From an uncultured Hyphomonadaceae bacterium (GTDB lineage Bacteria > Pseudomonadota > Alphaproteobacteria > Caulobacterales > Hyphomonadaceae): DNA of 64,000 nt. This document shows, in pieces, positions 56,155-64,000 of the stretch. Every line of letters starts with the position of its first letter. The stretch's first letter is position 1. The stretch covers positions 124,001 through 188,000 of the forward strand of contig CAJXOF010000001.1 in the NCBI GenBank assembly GCA_913057945.1, written 5' to 3'. Both the position numbers and the translations under genes were made by a program. The notes beneath the pieces are model-generated. The model saw only the letters and a program-made list of their open reading frames with translations. It was not told the origin of the DNA and ran no database searches.

Positions 56155-56203
56155 CCTTCCCCCATTTTCAGAAAACGTCCCCACAGGCCGCAAACCTGTC
56201 GGT

Positions 56204-56800
56204 TCAGCCGATCAGCCGTTCCCAGAGCCGGATGACGAGATAGCAGCTGCCGGCGAGACCCAGCGCCGCCAGAATCAGCACGAATCCGTCGCGCGCCGTC
56301 AGGGCCAGGCCGAACAGGAGCACTGTCAGCCCCGGCAGGACCGGCCCGAACGGAATCAGGCCCAGCGGAAACGAGACGAGCGCCGCCGCGATACAGATAA
56401 GCGCCACGAGCTGGACGAAGGGCGGCTCGGTCAGGAAAGCGAGTCGCGGCTTCAGGAATCGGTCGACCTGAGAGACATAAGGATGCGCCTGCTCCACGCC
56501 CAGGATCAAGGCTGACCTCGGAAACTCGAAATCGAGAATACGGCGCGGCACCCACGGATATTTCAGGCCGAACACGATTTGCCCGGCGATCAGCAGGATA
56601 ATCAGGGTCACAAGCCAATTTGCACCCGGAATGATGGTCAACGGGCTGATCGAGACAAAGCCCAGCAGCAGGAGCAAGGGTCCATAGGAACGTCGGCCTA
56701 CTGCGTCCAGCATCGCGCCGACACTGACCTTCTCGCCGGAGGTCTGCTCACGCAAACTGTCAAGCAAGGATCCGAGATTATTGACCTTCGTCATCAGCAT
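56204..56800 (-). CDS. ExoD-family membrane protein
   Basis: 198 residues with about four to five membrane helices (near 40-60, 65-85, 130-155, 160-195). The SLLDSLREQTSGEKVSVGAML start and GRRSYGPLLLLLGFVSISPL segment fit the ExoD family, named for a Rhizobium exopolysaccharide-synthesis locus but of unclear biochemical role. The first ATG overlaps the sdaA stop (ATGCTGA); a second ATG two codons later is possible. Probably coupled to sdaA. Confidence 0.8.
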   Translation of the reverse strand: MLMTKVNNLGSLLDSLREQTSGEKVSVGAMLDAVGRRSYGPLLLLLGFVSISPLTIIPGANWLVTLIILLIAGQIVFGLKYPWVPRRILDFEFPRSALILGVEQAHPYVSQVDRFLKPRLAFLTEPPFVQLVALICIAAALVSFPLGLIPFGPVLPGLTVLLFGLALTARDGFVLILAALGLAGSCYLVIRLWERLIG

Positions 56801-58170
56801 TCCACCACATTGACGGCCAAACCGCCCTGACTGGTTTCCTTGTATTTCGAGGACATGTCGAGCCCGGTCTGCCGCATTGTCTCAATGACCTGATCGAGGG
56901 AGACGTGCGAATGCCCCGTCGAATGCAAGGCGAGCCGGGCGGCATTGACCGCTTTCACCGCGCCAATGGCATTGCGCTCAATGCAGGGGATCTGGACGAG
57001 CCCGCCCACCGGGTCGCAGGTCAGGCCCAGATTGTGCTCCATGCCGATCTCGGCAGCATTGGCCACCTGTTGCGGGTTTGCCCCCCAGACCGCCGCGAGG
57101 CCGCCTGCCGCCATCGAGCACGCCACGCCGACTTCACCCTGGCATCCCATTTCCGCGCCAGAAATTGAGGCGCGTTGCTTGTAGAGGATCCCGATAGCGC
57201 CCGCCGTCAACAGGAAGCGCCGGGTGCGCTGCCGCGCGTCGTCTGTATCGCTGCAATAGTGACGGATCACGGAGGGTATGATGCCGGCCGCGCCATTTGT
57301 CGGCGCGGTGACGACCTGTCCGCCCGAGGCATTCTCCTCATTGACGGCCATGGCGTAGACGTTGAGCCAGTCGAACAATTGTTCGCGCTCGTTCGACCCG
57401 CGATCATTGGCCAGCTTCTCCCAGAGCGCCGCCGCGCGCCGCTTGACCTTCAGCTTGCCCGGCAGGATGCCGCCTTGAGACACTCCCCGATCAATACATT
57501 TCATCATGACTTCGGCAATACGGTCGAGCGCCGCCACGGTCTCGGACCGAGGCCGCAGGGCATCTTCATTGGCCAGCACAAGCTGCTCTATCGTGAGAGT
57601 ATTCTCCGTACACATTGCAATCAAAGATGCCGCGGATGTATAGGGATAAGGAACTTCGGCCTGCGTCTGGACCAGATCGTCTTCGAGTGGCCTTTCCAAT
57701 TGGCGCTGGGACGCAATGAAGCCGCCGCCCGTCGAGAACCATGTTTCATCCAAGAGCACATCGTCCGCCCCGCCAAAAGCTCTGATCCGCATGCCGTTCG
57801 GGTGCAGGCTCGGAATGACGTCATAGGCAAAGATGATGTCCCGGTCCGGATCAAATGTGATCTGATGCCGCCCGGCGAGACTCAGATGTCGGGTCTGCCG
57901 GATATCCGCGACCGTTGCGTCCGCCGCGTCTGGATCGAGGGTTTCGGGCGCGAAGCCGGCCAGGCCCAGCATGACCGCTTTCGGAGTTGCATGCCCCTCC
58001 CCGGTCAGCGCCAGCGAGCCCTGCAATTCAACCCCCACCCGGTGAACCTGCGAAATCTGACCTGCTGCCTCCAGTGCATCGACCACCCGCGCCGCAATTC
58101 GGATCGGCCCTACTGTGTGTGAGCTGGAGGGGCCGATTCCCACGCGAAAAAGATCGAGAACTGAGAGCAT
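56794..58170 (-). CDS. sdaA: L-serine ammonia-lyase (iron-sulfur)
   Basis: 458 residues, one-chain L-serine dehydratase converting L-serine to pyruvate and ammonia. [20 protein letters not shown] at the N-terminus starts the beta domain; cluster cysteines lie in [19 protein letters not shown] and [15 protein letters not shown]. Complete. Start at 58168-58170 has only a weak Shine-Dalgarno. A 14-base perfect palindrome lies 16 bases upstream. Confidence 0.95.
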   Translation of the reverse strand: MLSVLDLFRVGIGPSSSHTVGPIRIAARVVDALEAAGQISQVHRVGVELQGSLALTGEGHATPKAVMLGLAGFAPETLDPDAADATVADIRQTRHLSLAGRHQITFDPDRDIIFAYDVIPSLHPNGMRIRAFGGADDVLLDETWFSTGGGFIASQRQLERPLEDDLVQTQAEVPYPYTSAASLIAMCTENTLTIEQLVLANEDALRPRSETVAALDRIAEVMMKCIDRGVSQGGILPGKLKVKRRAAALWEKLANDRGSNEREQLFDWLNVYAMAVNEENASGGQVVTAPTNGAAGIIPSVIRHYCSDTDDARQRTRRFLLTAGAIGILYKQRASISGAEMGCQGEVGVACSMAAGGLAAVWGANPQQVANAAEIGMEHNLGLTCDPVGGLVQIPCIERNAIGAVKAVNAARLALHSTGHSHVSLDQVIETMRQTGLDMSSKYKETSQGGLAVNVVEC

Positions 58171-58185
58171 ATGAACCTGATTATT

Positions 58186-58199
58186 GTTTCAATTGAAAC
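58186..58199. promoter_or_regulatory. Perfect palindrome just upstream of sdaA
   Basis: GTTTCAATTGAAAC, 16-29 bases before the sdaA ATG. It is well placed to be an operator. It also differs from the core parS palindrome only at the two central bases (AT for CG), but that change probably prevents ParB binding. Confidence 0.45.
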
Positions 58200-58243
58200 C
58201 TCTGCATGCCCGGTTCCCGGCAGGCTGACAAGTTGCGCACAGC

Positions 58244-59425
58244 TCAGCCCAGCGTGACGTCATGGCCATAGAGCCAGTCATTCCGGGAGTGAATGAACCC
58301 CTTCATCATCCGGCCCGCCATCCACATGGGACCGTACGTGGACAGCTGAGTGATTGGGTTGCTGCGGTGGAACAGTCTGGAATTTTCCCGAGCGCCGGCC
58401 TGCACCTTGCTGGTGCGCGGCTTGCGCACCGCTTCATAGGTCTTGAGCGCGTCCGGCAGGGCCGCACCGGAAGAGATTTCCCGGGCGAGCACATATCCAT
58501 CCTCGATCGCCATGACGGCGCCCTGCGCCAGGAAGGGCAGCATGGGATGGCAGGCGTCTCCGAGCAGCACGGCCCGGCCATCCGACCAGCGGGGCAACTC
58601 ATCCCGGTCAAACAGGGCCCAGCGATGCAGCACCGGCGCCTGTTCAATGATTCCGGTCACCGAAGCGTGCCAGCCCTTGAAATCTGCCAGCGCATCCTCG
58701 CGCGAGCCTTCCGCTGTCCAGGATTCGAGATGCTTCGCCTTGCGCTCCACCACGCCAACGAAATTCGCGAGGCTTCCGCCTCTCAGCAAATAGGTCACCG
58801 CGTGCCGGCGCGATCCGGTCCACACCGTCGCTGTGGGAGGGGGAGCGTGTGCCAGCGCAGAAACGGGCGCGATGCCCCGCCACGCCGTCATGCCGGTGTA
58901 CCTCGGCGCCTCTGTGCCCAGCATCTGCGCGCGCACGACAGAATGAATGCCGTCCGCCCCGACAAGAAGGTCGCCTTCTATCGTTTCACCACTATCCAGC
59001 GTCACCTGAACGCCGGAGTCATCCCTTCCATAGGAGACCACTTTCCTGCCAAGGCTGACCGCATCCGGACGCCGCGCGACCAGCGCCTCATACAGGGCCT
59101 GAATCAGGTCTGCCCGGTGAACATGGAGATAGTCAGCGCCCCAGCGATTGATCGCGGCCTTGCGAAGCGGAATGTCGAACAGGAGCTTGCCACTGCGGCC
59201 CATACGCATTTCCAGGGCTTTCGGCCGGAATGCGTCCTTGAGAATACGGGCCGACACCCCAAGCTGGCTGAGCACCTGCATGCCATTGGGGCTGAGCTGG
59301 ATGCCCGCGCCGACCTCGTCCAGCACGCCGGACTGCTCGAAGACGAAAACATCATGTCCGAAATGATCGAGCGCCAGAGCGGCTGTCAGGCCCCCAATGC
59401 CTCCGCCTGCTATCAGGACGCGCAT
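58244..59425 (-). CDS. FAD-dependent aromatic-ring-type monooxygenase
   Basis: 393 residues. FAD-binding GGGIGGLTAALALDHFG at residues 7-23, the LLVGADGIHSVVR motif (about 155-167), and GRAVLLGDACHPMLPFLAQG (about 280-299) mark a class A flavoprotein hydroxylase. Closest in layout to salicylate and 3-hydroxybenzoate hydroxylases; ubiquinone hydroxylases are the other option. The substrate is not clear, and no ring-cleavage genes are nearby. Confidence 0.87.
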   Translation of the reverse strand: MRVLIAGGGIGGLTAALALDHFGHDVFVFEQSGVLDEVGAGIQLSPNGMQVLSQLGVSARILKDAFRPKALEMRMGRSGKLLFDIPLRKAAINRWGADYLHVHRADLIQALYEALVARRPDAVSLGRKVVSYGRDDSGVQVTLDSGETIEGDLLVGADGIHSVVRAQMLGTEAPRYTGMTAWRGIAPVSALAHAPPPTATVWTGSRRHAVTYLLRGGSLANFVGVVERKAKHLESWTAEGSREDALADFKGWHASVTGIIEQAPVLHRWALFDRDELPRWSDGRAVLLGDACHPMLPFLAQGAVMAIEDGYVLAREISSGAALPDALKTYEAVRKPRTSKVQAGARENSRLFHRSNPITQLSTYGPMWMAGRMMKGFIHSRNDWLYGHDVTLG

Positions 59426-59455
59426 TCGGACACCTCACTCATCATCCTGCGGCGA

Positions 59456-59710
59456 TCATCGCGCCCGCGAGGGGTCTTGCTTGCCGCCAATCAGGACGAA
59501 TCTGCGGTCGCAATACTTGCACTCGACGAAATCATCATCGCCCATCTCATACCAGACGCGCGGATGCCCCAGCGCGCCGCCGCCGCCATTGCACGAGACC
59601 CTGTGACTGGTCACCATCGAGATTTCCGGCGGGTCGAACACATCGCGTTTCGTGGACATGAGTTGTAATTCCATCTGCAATTTCGTCGGCATGGTTGTTA
59701 CCGGTGCCAC
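59456..59710 (-). CDS. Small zinc-finger-domain protein
   Basis: 84 residues from a GTG at 59708-59710, which has TAGGTAGGA four bases upstream; in-frame ATGs further in lack a Shine-Dalgarno. The C-terminal half has HRVSCNGGGGALGHPRVWY and ECKYCDRRF: Cys, His and a CxxC, the pattern of the NDUFS6-like zinc-finger proteins found in alphaproteobacteria. It may be a complex I-associated or assembly factor, inferred from family only. Confidence 0.8.
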   Translation of the reverse strand: MAPVTTMPTKLQMELQLMSTKRDVFDPPEISMVTSHRVSCNGGGGALGHPRVWYEMGDDDFVECKYCDRRFVLIGGKQDPSRAR

Positions 59711-59778
59711 ATGGTCCTACCTAGATTGCACCGCCCATCGGCGCAAGATCGAATGGACAGAGTGAAAAGGCCCCCCGC

Positions 59779-60732
59779 ATGTCGTCCAGCAAACCTGCCC
59801 CCGACTTCGCCATTGAAGTCAAAGACCTCAACAAAATCTATCGCGCCTCCGGCAAGATGCCTGAAAAGCATGCGCTGAAGGGCCTGAACCTGGAAATCCC
59901 GCGCGGTTCCATCTTCGGCCTGCTCGGGCCGAATGGCGCCGGCAAGTCGACCTTCATCAACATCCTGGCAGGTCTCGTGAACAAGACGTCCGGCTCGGCC
60001 AGTATCTGGGGCCTGGATATCGACGAATACCCTCGCCAGAGCCGCGCCGCGATTGGCGTGGTGAATCAGGAGATCGTCGCCGATCCCTTCTTCACTCCGC
60101 TGGAAATGCTTGAATTGATGGCTGGCTTCTATGGCGTGCCGAAATCGGAGCGCCGGAGCCTCGAAATCCTCACTGCCGTCGGCCTTGATGACAAGAAAGA
60201 CGCTTATGTGCGCCAATTGTCCGGTGGCATGAAGCGCCGCCTGATGGTGGCCAAGGCGCTGGTACACAATCCGCCAGTTCTGATCCTGGATGAGCCGACC
60301 GCAGGCGTGGACGTGGAGTTGCGCCGGTCGCTCTGGACCTATGTGCGCGAGCTGCACGACAATGGCACCACGATCATCCTGACGACTCACTATCTGGAAG
60401 AAGCCGAAGAGCTGTGTGATTCGATCGCCATCGTGAATCATGGCGAGATCGTCGCCTGCGAACCAACGCCTGCCCTGCTCTCACGCCTTGATTACAAGAC
60501 GCTGGTCATCACGCCGAAAGAACCGCTGACGGCTGTTCCGGCTGCCCTGTCGGACATGGACGCAACACTGCGCCCCGATGGCGATCTCGCGATCACGTTC
60601 CGGACCAGCGAGACCGGAATCGGTCGCCTGCTGGAAACCGTGCGTTCCAACGGCATCGGCATTGGTGACCTCGTCACTGAAGCGCCGGACCTCGAAGACG
60701 TCTTCATCGCCCTGACCTCGCAGGCCGCATAA
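59779..60732 (+). CDS. ABC transporter ATP-binding protein (ABC-2 type), no permease beside it
   Basis: 317 residues: Walker A GPNGAGKST (about 53-61), Q-loop VVNQE, signature LSGGMKRR, Walker B LILDEPTAGVD, H-loop TTHYLEE, and an 80-residue C-terminal extension. It resembles CcmA/NodI/DrrA-type ATPases that pair with ABC-2 permeases. The next gene is convergent trxA, so the permease gene must lie elsewhere. A shared terminator follows. Confidence 0.9.
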   Translation: MSSSKPAPDFAIEVKDLNKIYRASGKMPEKHALKGLNLEIPRGSIFGLLGPNGAGKSTFINILAGLVNKTSGSASIWGLDIDEYPRQSRAAIGVVNQEIVADPFFTPLEMLELMAGFYGVPKSERRSLEILTAVGLDDKKDAYVRQLSGGMKRRLMVAKALVHNPPVLILDEPTAGVDVELRRSLWTYVRELHDNGTTIILTTHYLEEAEELCDSIAIVNHGEIVACEPTPALLSRLDYKTLVITPKEPLTAVPAALSDMDATLRPDGDLAITFRTSETGIGRLLETVRSNGIGIGDLVTEAPDLEDVFIALTSQAA

Positions 60733-60734
60733 AA

Positions 60735-60771
60735 AAACGCCGGCAGACCTGCCGGCGTTTCTTCAATTTTT
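60735..60771. terminator. Bidirectional terminator between the ABC ATPase and trxA
   Basis: AAACGCCGGCA-GACC-TGCCGGCGTTT: an 11-base perfect stem. On the plus strand CTTCAATTTTT follows; on the minus strand a run of seven T overlaps and extends the stem. It serves both convergent genes. Confidence 0.9.
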
Positions 60772-60785
60772 ACTGTGCGAAGCGC

Positions 60786-61106
60786 CTAGACGCTCTGCTT
60801 GATCCAGTCGGAAATGGCTTGCTTGCTCATCGCGCCGAGATGCGTGGCGGCAACCTTGCCATCCTTGAACATCACCAGCGTTGGCAGGCCGCGCACGCCA
60901 TATTTGGACGGGGCCACCGGGTTTTCGTCGACATTGATCTTGGCGACCTTGATCTGGCCGTCGAGTTCCTCGGAGACCGCGTCGATATGGGGGGCCATCT
61001 GCTTACAGGGGCCGCACCATTCGGCCCAGAAATCCACGACCACCGGCACATCGGATCCACCGATCACACCATCAAAATCATCGTCCGTAACATTCACCGC
61101 AGCCAT
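60786..61106 (-). CDS. trxA: Thioredoxin 1
   Basis: 106 residues. FWAEWCGPCKQM with the redox WCGPC (about residues 30-34), the buried Asp in VVDFWAEW, and the cis-Pro in RGLPTLVMF are all present. Cytoplasmic disulfide reductant. AAGGAG lies seven bases before the ATG. It follows addA on the same strand, a common alphaproteobacterial order. Confidence 0.97.
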   Translation of the reverse strand: MAAVNVTDDDFDGVIGGSDVPVVVDFWAEWCGPCKQMAPHIDAVSEELDGQIKVAKINVDENPVAPSKYGVRGLPTLVMFKDGKVAATHLGAMSKQAISDWIKQSV

Positions 61107-61167
61107 TGCGTGGCTCCTTCATGCTTTCTGTTTCAGTTGGAACATACATAGGAACTCGTTTGGGAAG

Positions 61168-64000
61168 TCAAACCGCGCTCTGCGCACCCTTTAGAGCTTC
61201 TAACAACATCTCTTCCGGCAGGAACATCAGGCGCGGCCCGTCGGTCCAGCACAGTGCCGTGCGCACAGTCCGGCCGGGATAGGCTCGCCGCAGGACAGCC
61301 CAATAGGCCGCCATCTGGGCGCGGTAGGTCTCTGCCACCCCGTCCGGGCTGTCGGGGGCGGGCTGGTCAGTCTTGAAGTCGATAATCAGCACTTCATCCT
61401 CTGTCACGACCAGCCGGTCGACCCGGCCATTGACGATCAATCCTTCCGGCAATTCCGGCGCTGCGCCGACAATGGCGGCCTCGGCCCGTCCACCCGGCTG
61501 GAACAGGCGCTGCATGTCCGGCGCGTCGAGGATGCCGAAAACGGCCGCTTTCATTTCGCTACGCGCCGGGTCGTCCATATCTGGCAGTCGGGACAAATAG
61601 CGGCCGGCGGCACCTTCGCGCATGTCCGGTGCCAATGCTGGCAAATATTCCAGCAGCGCGTGAATGATCCGGCCCCGGCGCAGGCGTTCCTGACGAGTCT
61701 GGCTGAACGGCGCGAGAACGGGGGTCTTGCGCCCAAGCAGGCTGGACGGCGCACCGAATCGGCGGCGACTTTCGGGTGCCGGGGGCGGCGTGAACACCCA
61801 GTCCGGCAAATCGGCTTTGGCCGATTTCTGGGCGTCCGCAGTCGCCAGCGCTGGCGGAAGGCCTCCGAACCGGCGCACGCCGTTGTCATCAGCCTCTTCA
61901 GCCAGCCCGCTCATCGCGGCTTCGCACAGCGCATACCAGCTGCGATCATGATAGCCCGGCGGCCGTGCGCCATGCCAATGACCGGCAATGATCAACCTGT
62001 CCTGCGCGCGGGTCAGCGCCACGTACAGCAGCCGGCGAAACTCCTCTTCGGATTTGGCATTGGCCACCGCGCGCTCCAGCTCAGCTGCCGGCACGTCGCT
62101 GTCCTTGCGGGGCGACCAGATGGGCACACCGTCAACGACGAACATGGAGGACGACACCGTCTTGGGCCCCGCCGTTGTATCCGGCAGCACCACGACCGGC
62201 GCTTGCAGGCCCTTGGCGCCATGCACGGTCATTACCCGCACCTGGCCTTCGGGCGCGGCAAGGTCGCGTTTGATCTCGACGAGTTTGGATTCCATTTCGG
62301 CGACAAAAGCCTGCAGGGAAGATGGCTCCGTCGCGTCAAAACCTTGTGCGCGGGCAAGCAGCGCCTCGACCGGGTCATGCGCTGGCGTGCCGAGCCGCGC
62401 ATTTATCCTGTCCCAGCCTGTCAGGCCATCCGATCCCGGAACATCCAGAACATCGGAGAGGAATTCATAAGGGGGCTCGTGTCGACTGGAGATCAGACTG
62501 CCAAGAAAGTCGGCAGCCTTCTTGACGTCGGGGTCCAGACTTGCCTGAACCCGGGACCACAATGTCTCGCCCTTCCCGCGTTTGTTCGCCAGGGGGAACA
62601 GGTAGCGGTCATCATCCACGAGGCCGACAAACGGCCCGCGCAGGATTTCCGCCAGCGTCAAATCCCGCTCGGGCAGAAGCGCAAACCGCATCAGATTCAG
62701 GCAGTCTTGCACCGCGATGTGATCTGTCAGTTTGAGGCGGTCGGCGCCGGCGACCGGCAAGCCTGTAGCCTTCAATGCGGAGATCATCGCATCGAACAGC
62801 CCGCCCGTACGGCTGCGGACAAGGATCAATATGTCTTCCGGCTTCATCGGCCGGCGCTGCCAGCGCCGGTCCGGCAATTCCTCCCAGACTGTCTCGCCGC
62901 TCTCCACCATACGCTTCAGTCGCTGGGCGAGCCGCGTGGCCAGGCGTGCTTTTGGAGAGCTGGAGCGCAGCGCATTGACGGGCCGCGACCAGGCGTCAGC
63001 GTCCTCATCCTCATCGCGCTCATCAACCGGCCAGAGTTCCACCAGTCCCGGCTGGTTCGCCCGGCGCGCGGTGTGCTTCACACCATCCGCCGTCAGCGGT
63101 GATTGTATACCGGAGGCAATATTGACCGGTGGGGACGAATTCCAGACCGCATCCACAAAACCCAGAATTTCCGGTGAGGACCGGAAGGACATTTCCATCG
63201 TCTGGGACAGGACTGCCGGATCCTTGCGGATATACTCCTGTTCCTGCGTGCGCAATTGCGCCGGGTCTGCGCCCTGGAAGGAATAGATGGATTGCTTCTC
63301 GTCGCCCACGACGAAGAGGGTGCGTGGGTCTTGTTGGCGCTCCGCGCCGATCCCTGCGGTGAATTCCTCCGTCAACGCATTGATCAGTTCCCACTGTTCG
63401 GGGCTCGTATCCTGCGCCTCGTCGAGCAGGATGTGGCTGATTCCGCCATCCAGCTTGTAAAGCACCCAGTCGGACATGCCCGTGCGCGTGAGCAGGTCAC
63501 GGGTCTTGCGGATGAGGTCGTCAAAATCGAGGGCGCCGCGGCGGCGCTTCTCGTCCTGATACGCGACCAGCGCACCCAGTCCGACTTCCAGCAGCGCGGA
63601 GGTGCGTTCCACCGTTTCGGCCAGTTTCAGTTTTGTCGCGAGAGCCTCCACCCGCGCCACTTCAGACCCGATTTCATCCTTGGTCGCAAACAACACGACG
63701 ACATTGGCGTCCTTGCCAGCTTCAGCATTGTAGAGGGATTTGTAAGGATTGCCCTGCGCGCCAAAAAAGGCGCACTTGTAGCATTCCCAACGGCGCGCGG
63801 GGTCCTCTTCGTAAAGCGCGGCCTCAACGGCATTGGCGGTACGGGTGTCGTCCCGCTTGCCCGATGCCCGTAGGCTGATCAGGGCCTCGCGCAACGCGTT
63901 GACCGGCATGTCCGGCCCCATGGCCAGTTCCAGAATGTCCGCCGGGCCCGCTTCGGGCGCATTCAGGTTTTCGATCAGCGCGGCGCGCATTTGGACCTGA
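61168..64000 (-). CDS. addA: Double-strand-break repair helicase-nuclease AddA, lacking its N-terminus
   Basis: The frame is open to the right edge, and an ATG at 63988-63990 is probably internal. About 940 residues are visible of an expected 1150 or so. UvrD-like helicase motifs II to VI are present: HILLDEAQDTSPEQW, LFVVGDEKQSIYSFQGADP, RSSPEIL, VMTVHGAKGLQAPVVVLPD and LLYVALTRAQDRL. The RecB-type nuclease domain follows at the C-terminus (GRVDRLVVTEDEVLIIDFKT with the later AQMAAYWAVL). The Walker A motif lies outside the window. With AddB it resects DNA breaks for recombination. Confidence 0.95.
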   Translation of the reverse strand, partial: QVQMRAALIENLNAPEAGPADILELAMGPDMPVNALREALISLRASGKRDDTRTANAVEAALYEEDPARRWECYKCAFFGAQGNPYKSLYNAEAGKDANVVVLFATKDEIGSEVARVEALATKLKLAETVERTSALLEVGLGALVAYQDEKRRRGALDFDDLIRKTRDLLTRTGMSDWVLYKLDGGISHILLDEAQDTSPEQWELINALTEEFTAGIGAERQQDPRTLFVVGDEKQSIYSFQGADPAQLRTQEQEYIRKDPAVLSQTMEMSFRSSPEILGFVDAVWNSSPPVNIASGIQSPLTADGVKHTARRANQPGLVELWPVDERDEDEDADAWSRPVNALRSSSPKARLATRLAQRLKRMVESGETVWEELPDRRWQRRPMKPEDILILVRSRTGGLFDAMISALKATGLPVAGADRLKLTDHIAVQDCLNLMRFALLPERDLTLAEILRGPFVGLVDDDRYLFPLANKRGKGETLWSRVQASLDPDVKKAADFLGSLISSRHEPPYEFLSDVLDVPGSDGLTGWDRINARLGTPAHDPVEALLARAQGFDATEPSSLQAFVAEMESKLVEIKRDLAAPEGQVRVMTVHGAKGLQAPVVVLPDTTAGPKTVSSSMFVVDGVPIWSPRKDSDVPAAELERAVANAKSEEEFRRLLYVALTRAQDRLIIAGHWHGARPPGYHDRSWYALCEAAMSGLAEEADDNGVRRFGGLPPALATADAQKSAKADLPDWVFTPPPAPESRRRFGAPSSLLGRKTPVLAPFSQTRQERLRRGRIIHALLEYLPALAPDMREGAAGRYLSRLPDMDDPARSEMKAAVFGILDAPDMQRLFQPGGRAEAAIVGAAPELPEGLIVNGRVDRLVVTEDEVLIIDFKTDQPAPDSPDGVAETYRAQMAAYWAVLRRAYPGRTVRTALCWTDGPRLMFLPEEMLLEALKGAQSAV

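Overview
The window looks like ordinary chromosome from a dimorphic or prosthecate-type alphaproteobacterium (Caulobacterales/Hyphomonadales, probably Hyphomonadaceae-like). The evidence is the joint presence of MipZ and PopZ, a cpa/tad pilus operon, a GGAAC-N17-CGTT promoter of the alphaproteobacterial general stress sigma factor EcfG, the surA-pdxA-rsmA and addA-trxA arrangements, and uniformly high GC. Taxonomy is inferred; no rRNA is present. I see no insertion sequence, prophage, integrase or CRISPR array.

Layout. 1-2796 (+): 3' part of surA, then pdxA and rsmA. 2870-9571 (-): catalase-peroxidase katG, H+-pyrophosphatase hppA, thiL and accA. 9619-16609 (-): a tightly overlapping Flp/Tad pilus secretion operon (cpaB, cpaC, short lipoprotein, cpaE, cpaF, tadB, tadC). 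16797-20266 (-): a PLP ammonia-lyase, galU, two small membrane or secreted proteins and an SDR oxidoreductase. 20326-23231 (+): the three-subunit proton-translocating transhydrogenase. 23228-24943 (-): folate genes folP-folB-folK. 25326-26074: an acidic hydrophilic protein with an EcfG-type promoter, and tRNA-Lys. 26075-32451: a lipoprotein, tgt, an amidohydrolase, mipZ with an unknown partner gene, panC and hisC.

32504-45134 is a xylan/xylose utilisation island: two LacI-family regulators, xylose isomerase, xylulokinase, an aldose epimerase, lipoprotein GH43 and GH3 glycosidases and an MFS sugar transporter, with four LacI-type palindromes in the intergenic spaces. Together they would cut xylo-oligosaccharides outside the cytoplasm, import xylose, anomerise it and feed it to the pentose phosphate pathway by the isomerase route.

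45240-55531 (-): small secreted protein, DUF3137 protein, ilvD, a lipoprotein asparaginase-like hydrolase, valS, popZ, a TolC-family channel and a PIMT-family methyltransferase. 55532-56203 holds tRNA-Cys, a possible small RNA with a strong terminator, and tRNA-Asn. 56204-64000: ExoD-family protein, L-serine dehydratase, an FAD monooxygenase, a small zinc-finger protein, an orphan ABC ATPase, thioredoxin, and most of addA, which runs off the window.

Most genes are conserved housekeeping functions. The points I rate most worth checking are the stress-promoter gene, the small RNA candidate between the two tRNAs, a Tgt enzyme that lacks two of its usual zinc cysteines, an unexplained hairpin between popZ and valS, and several palindromic operators with no regulator gene beside them. 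I did not find a convincing wholly new system.
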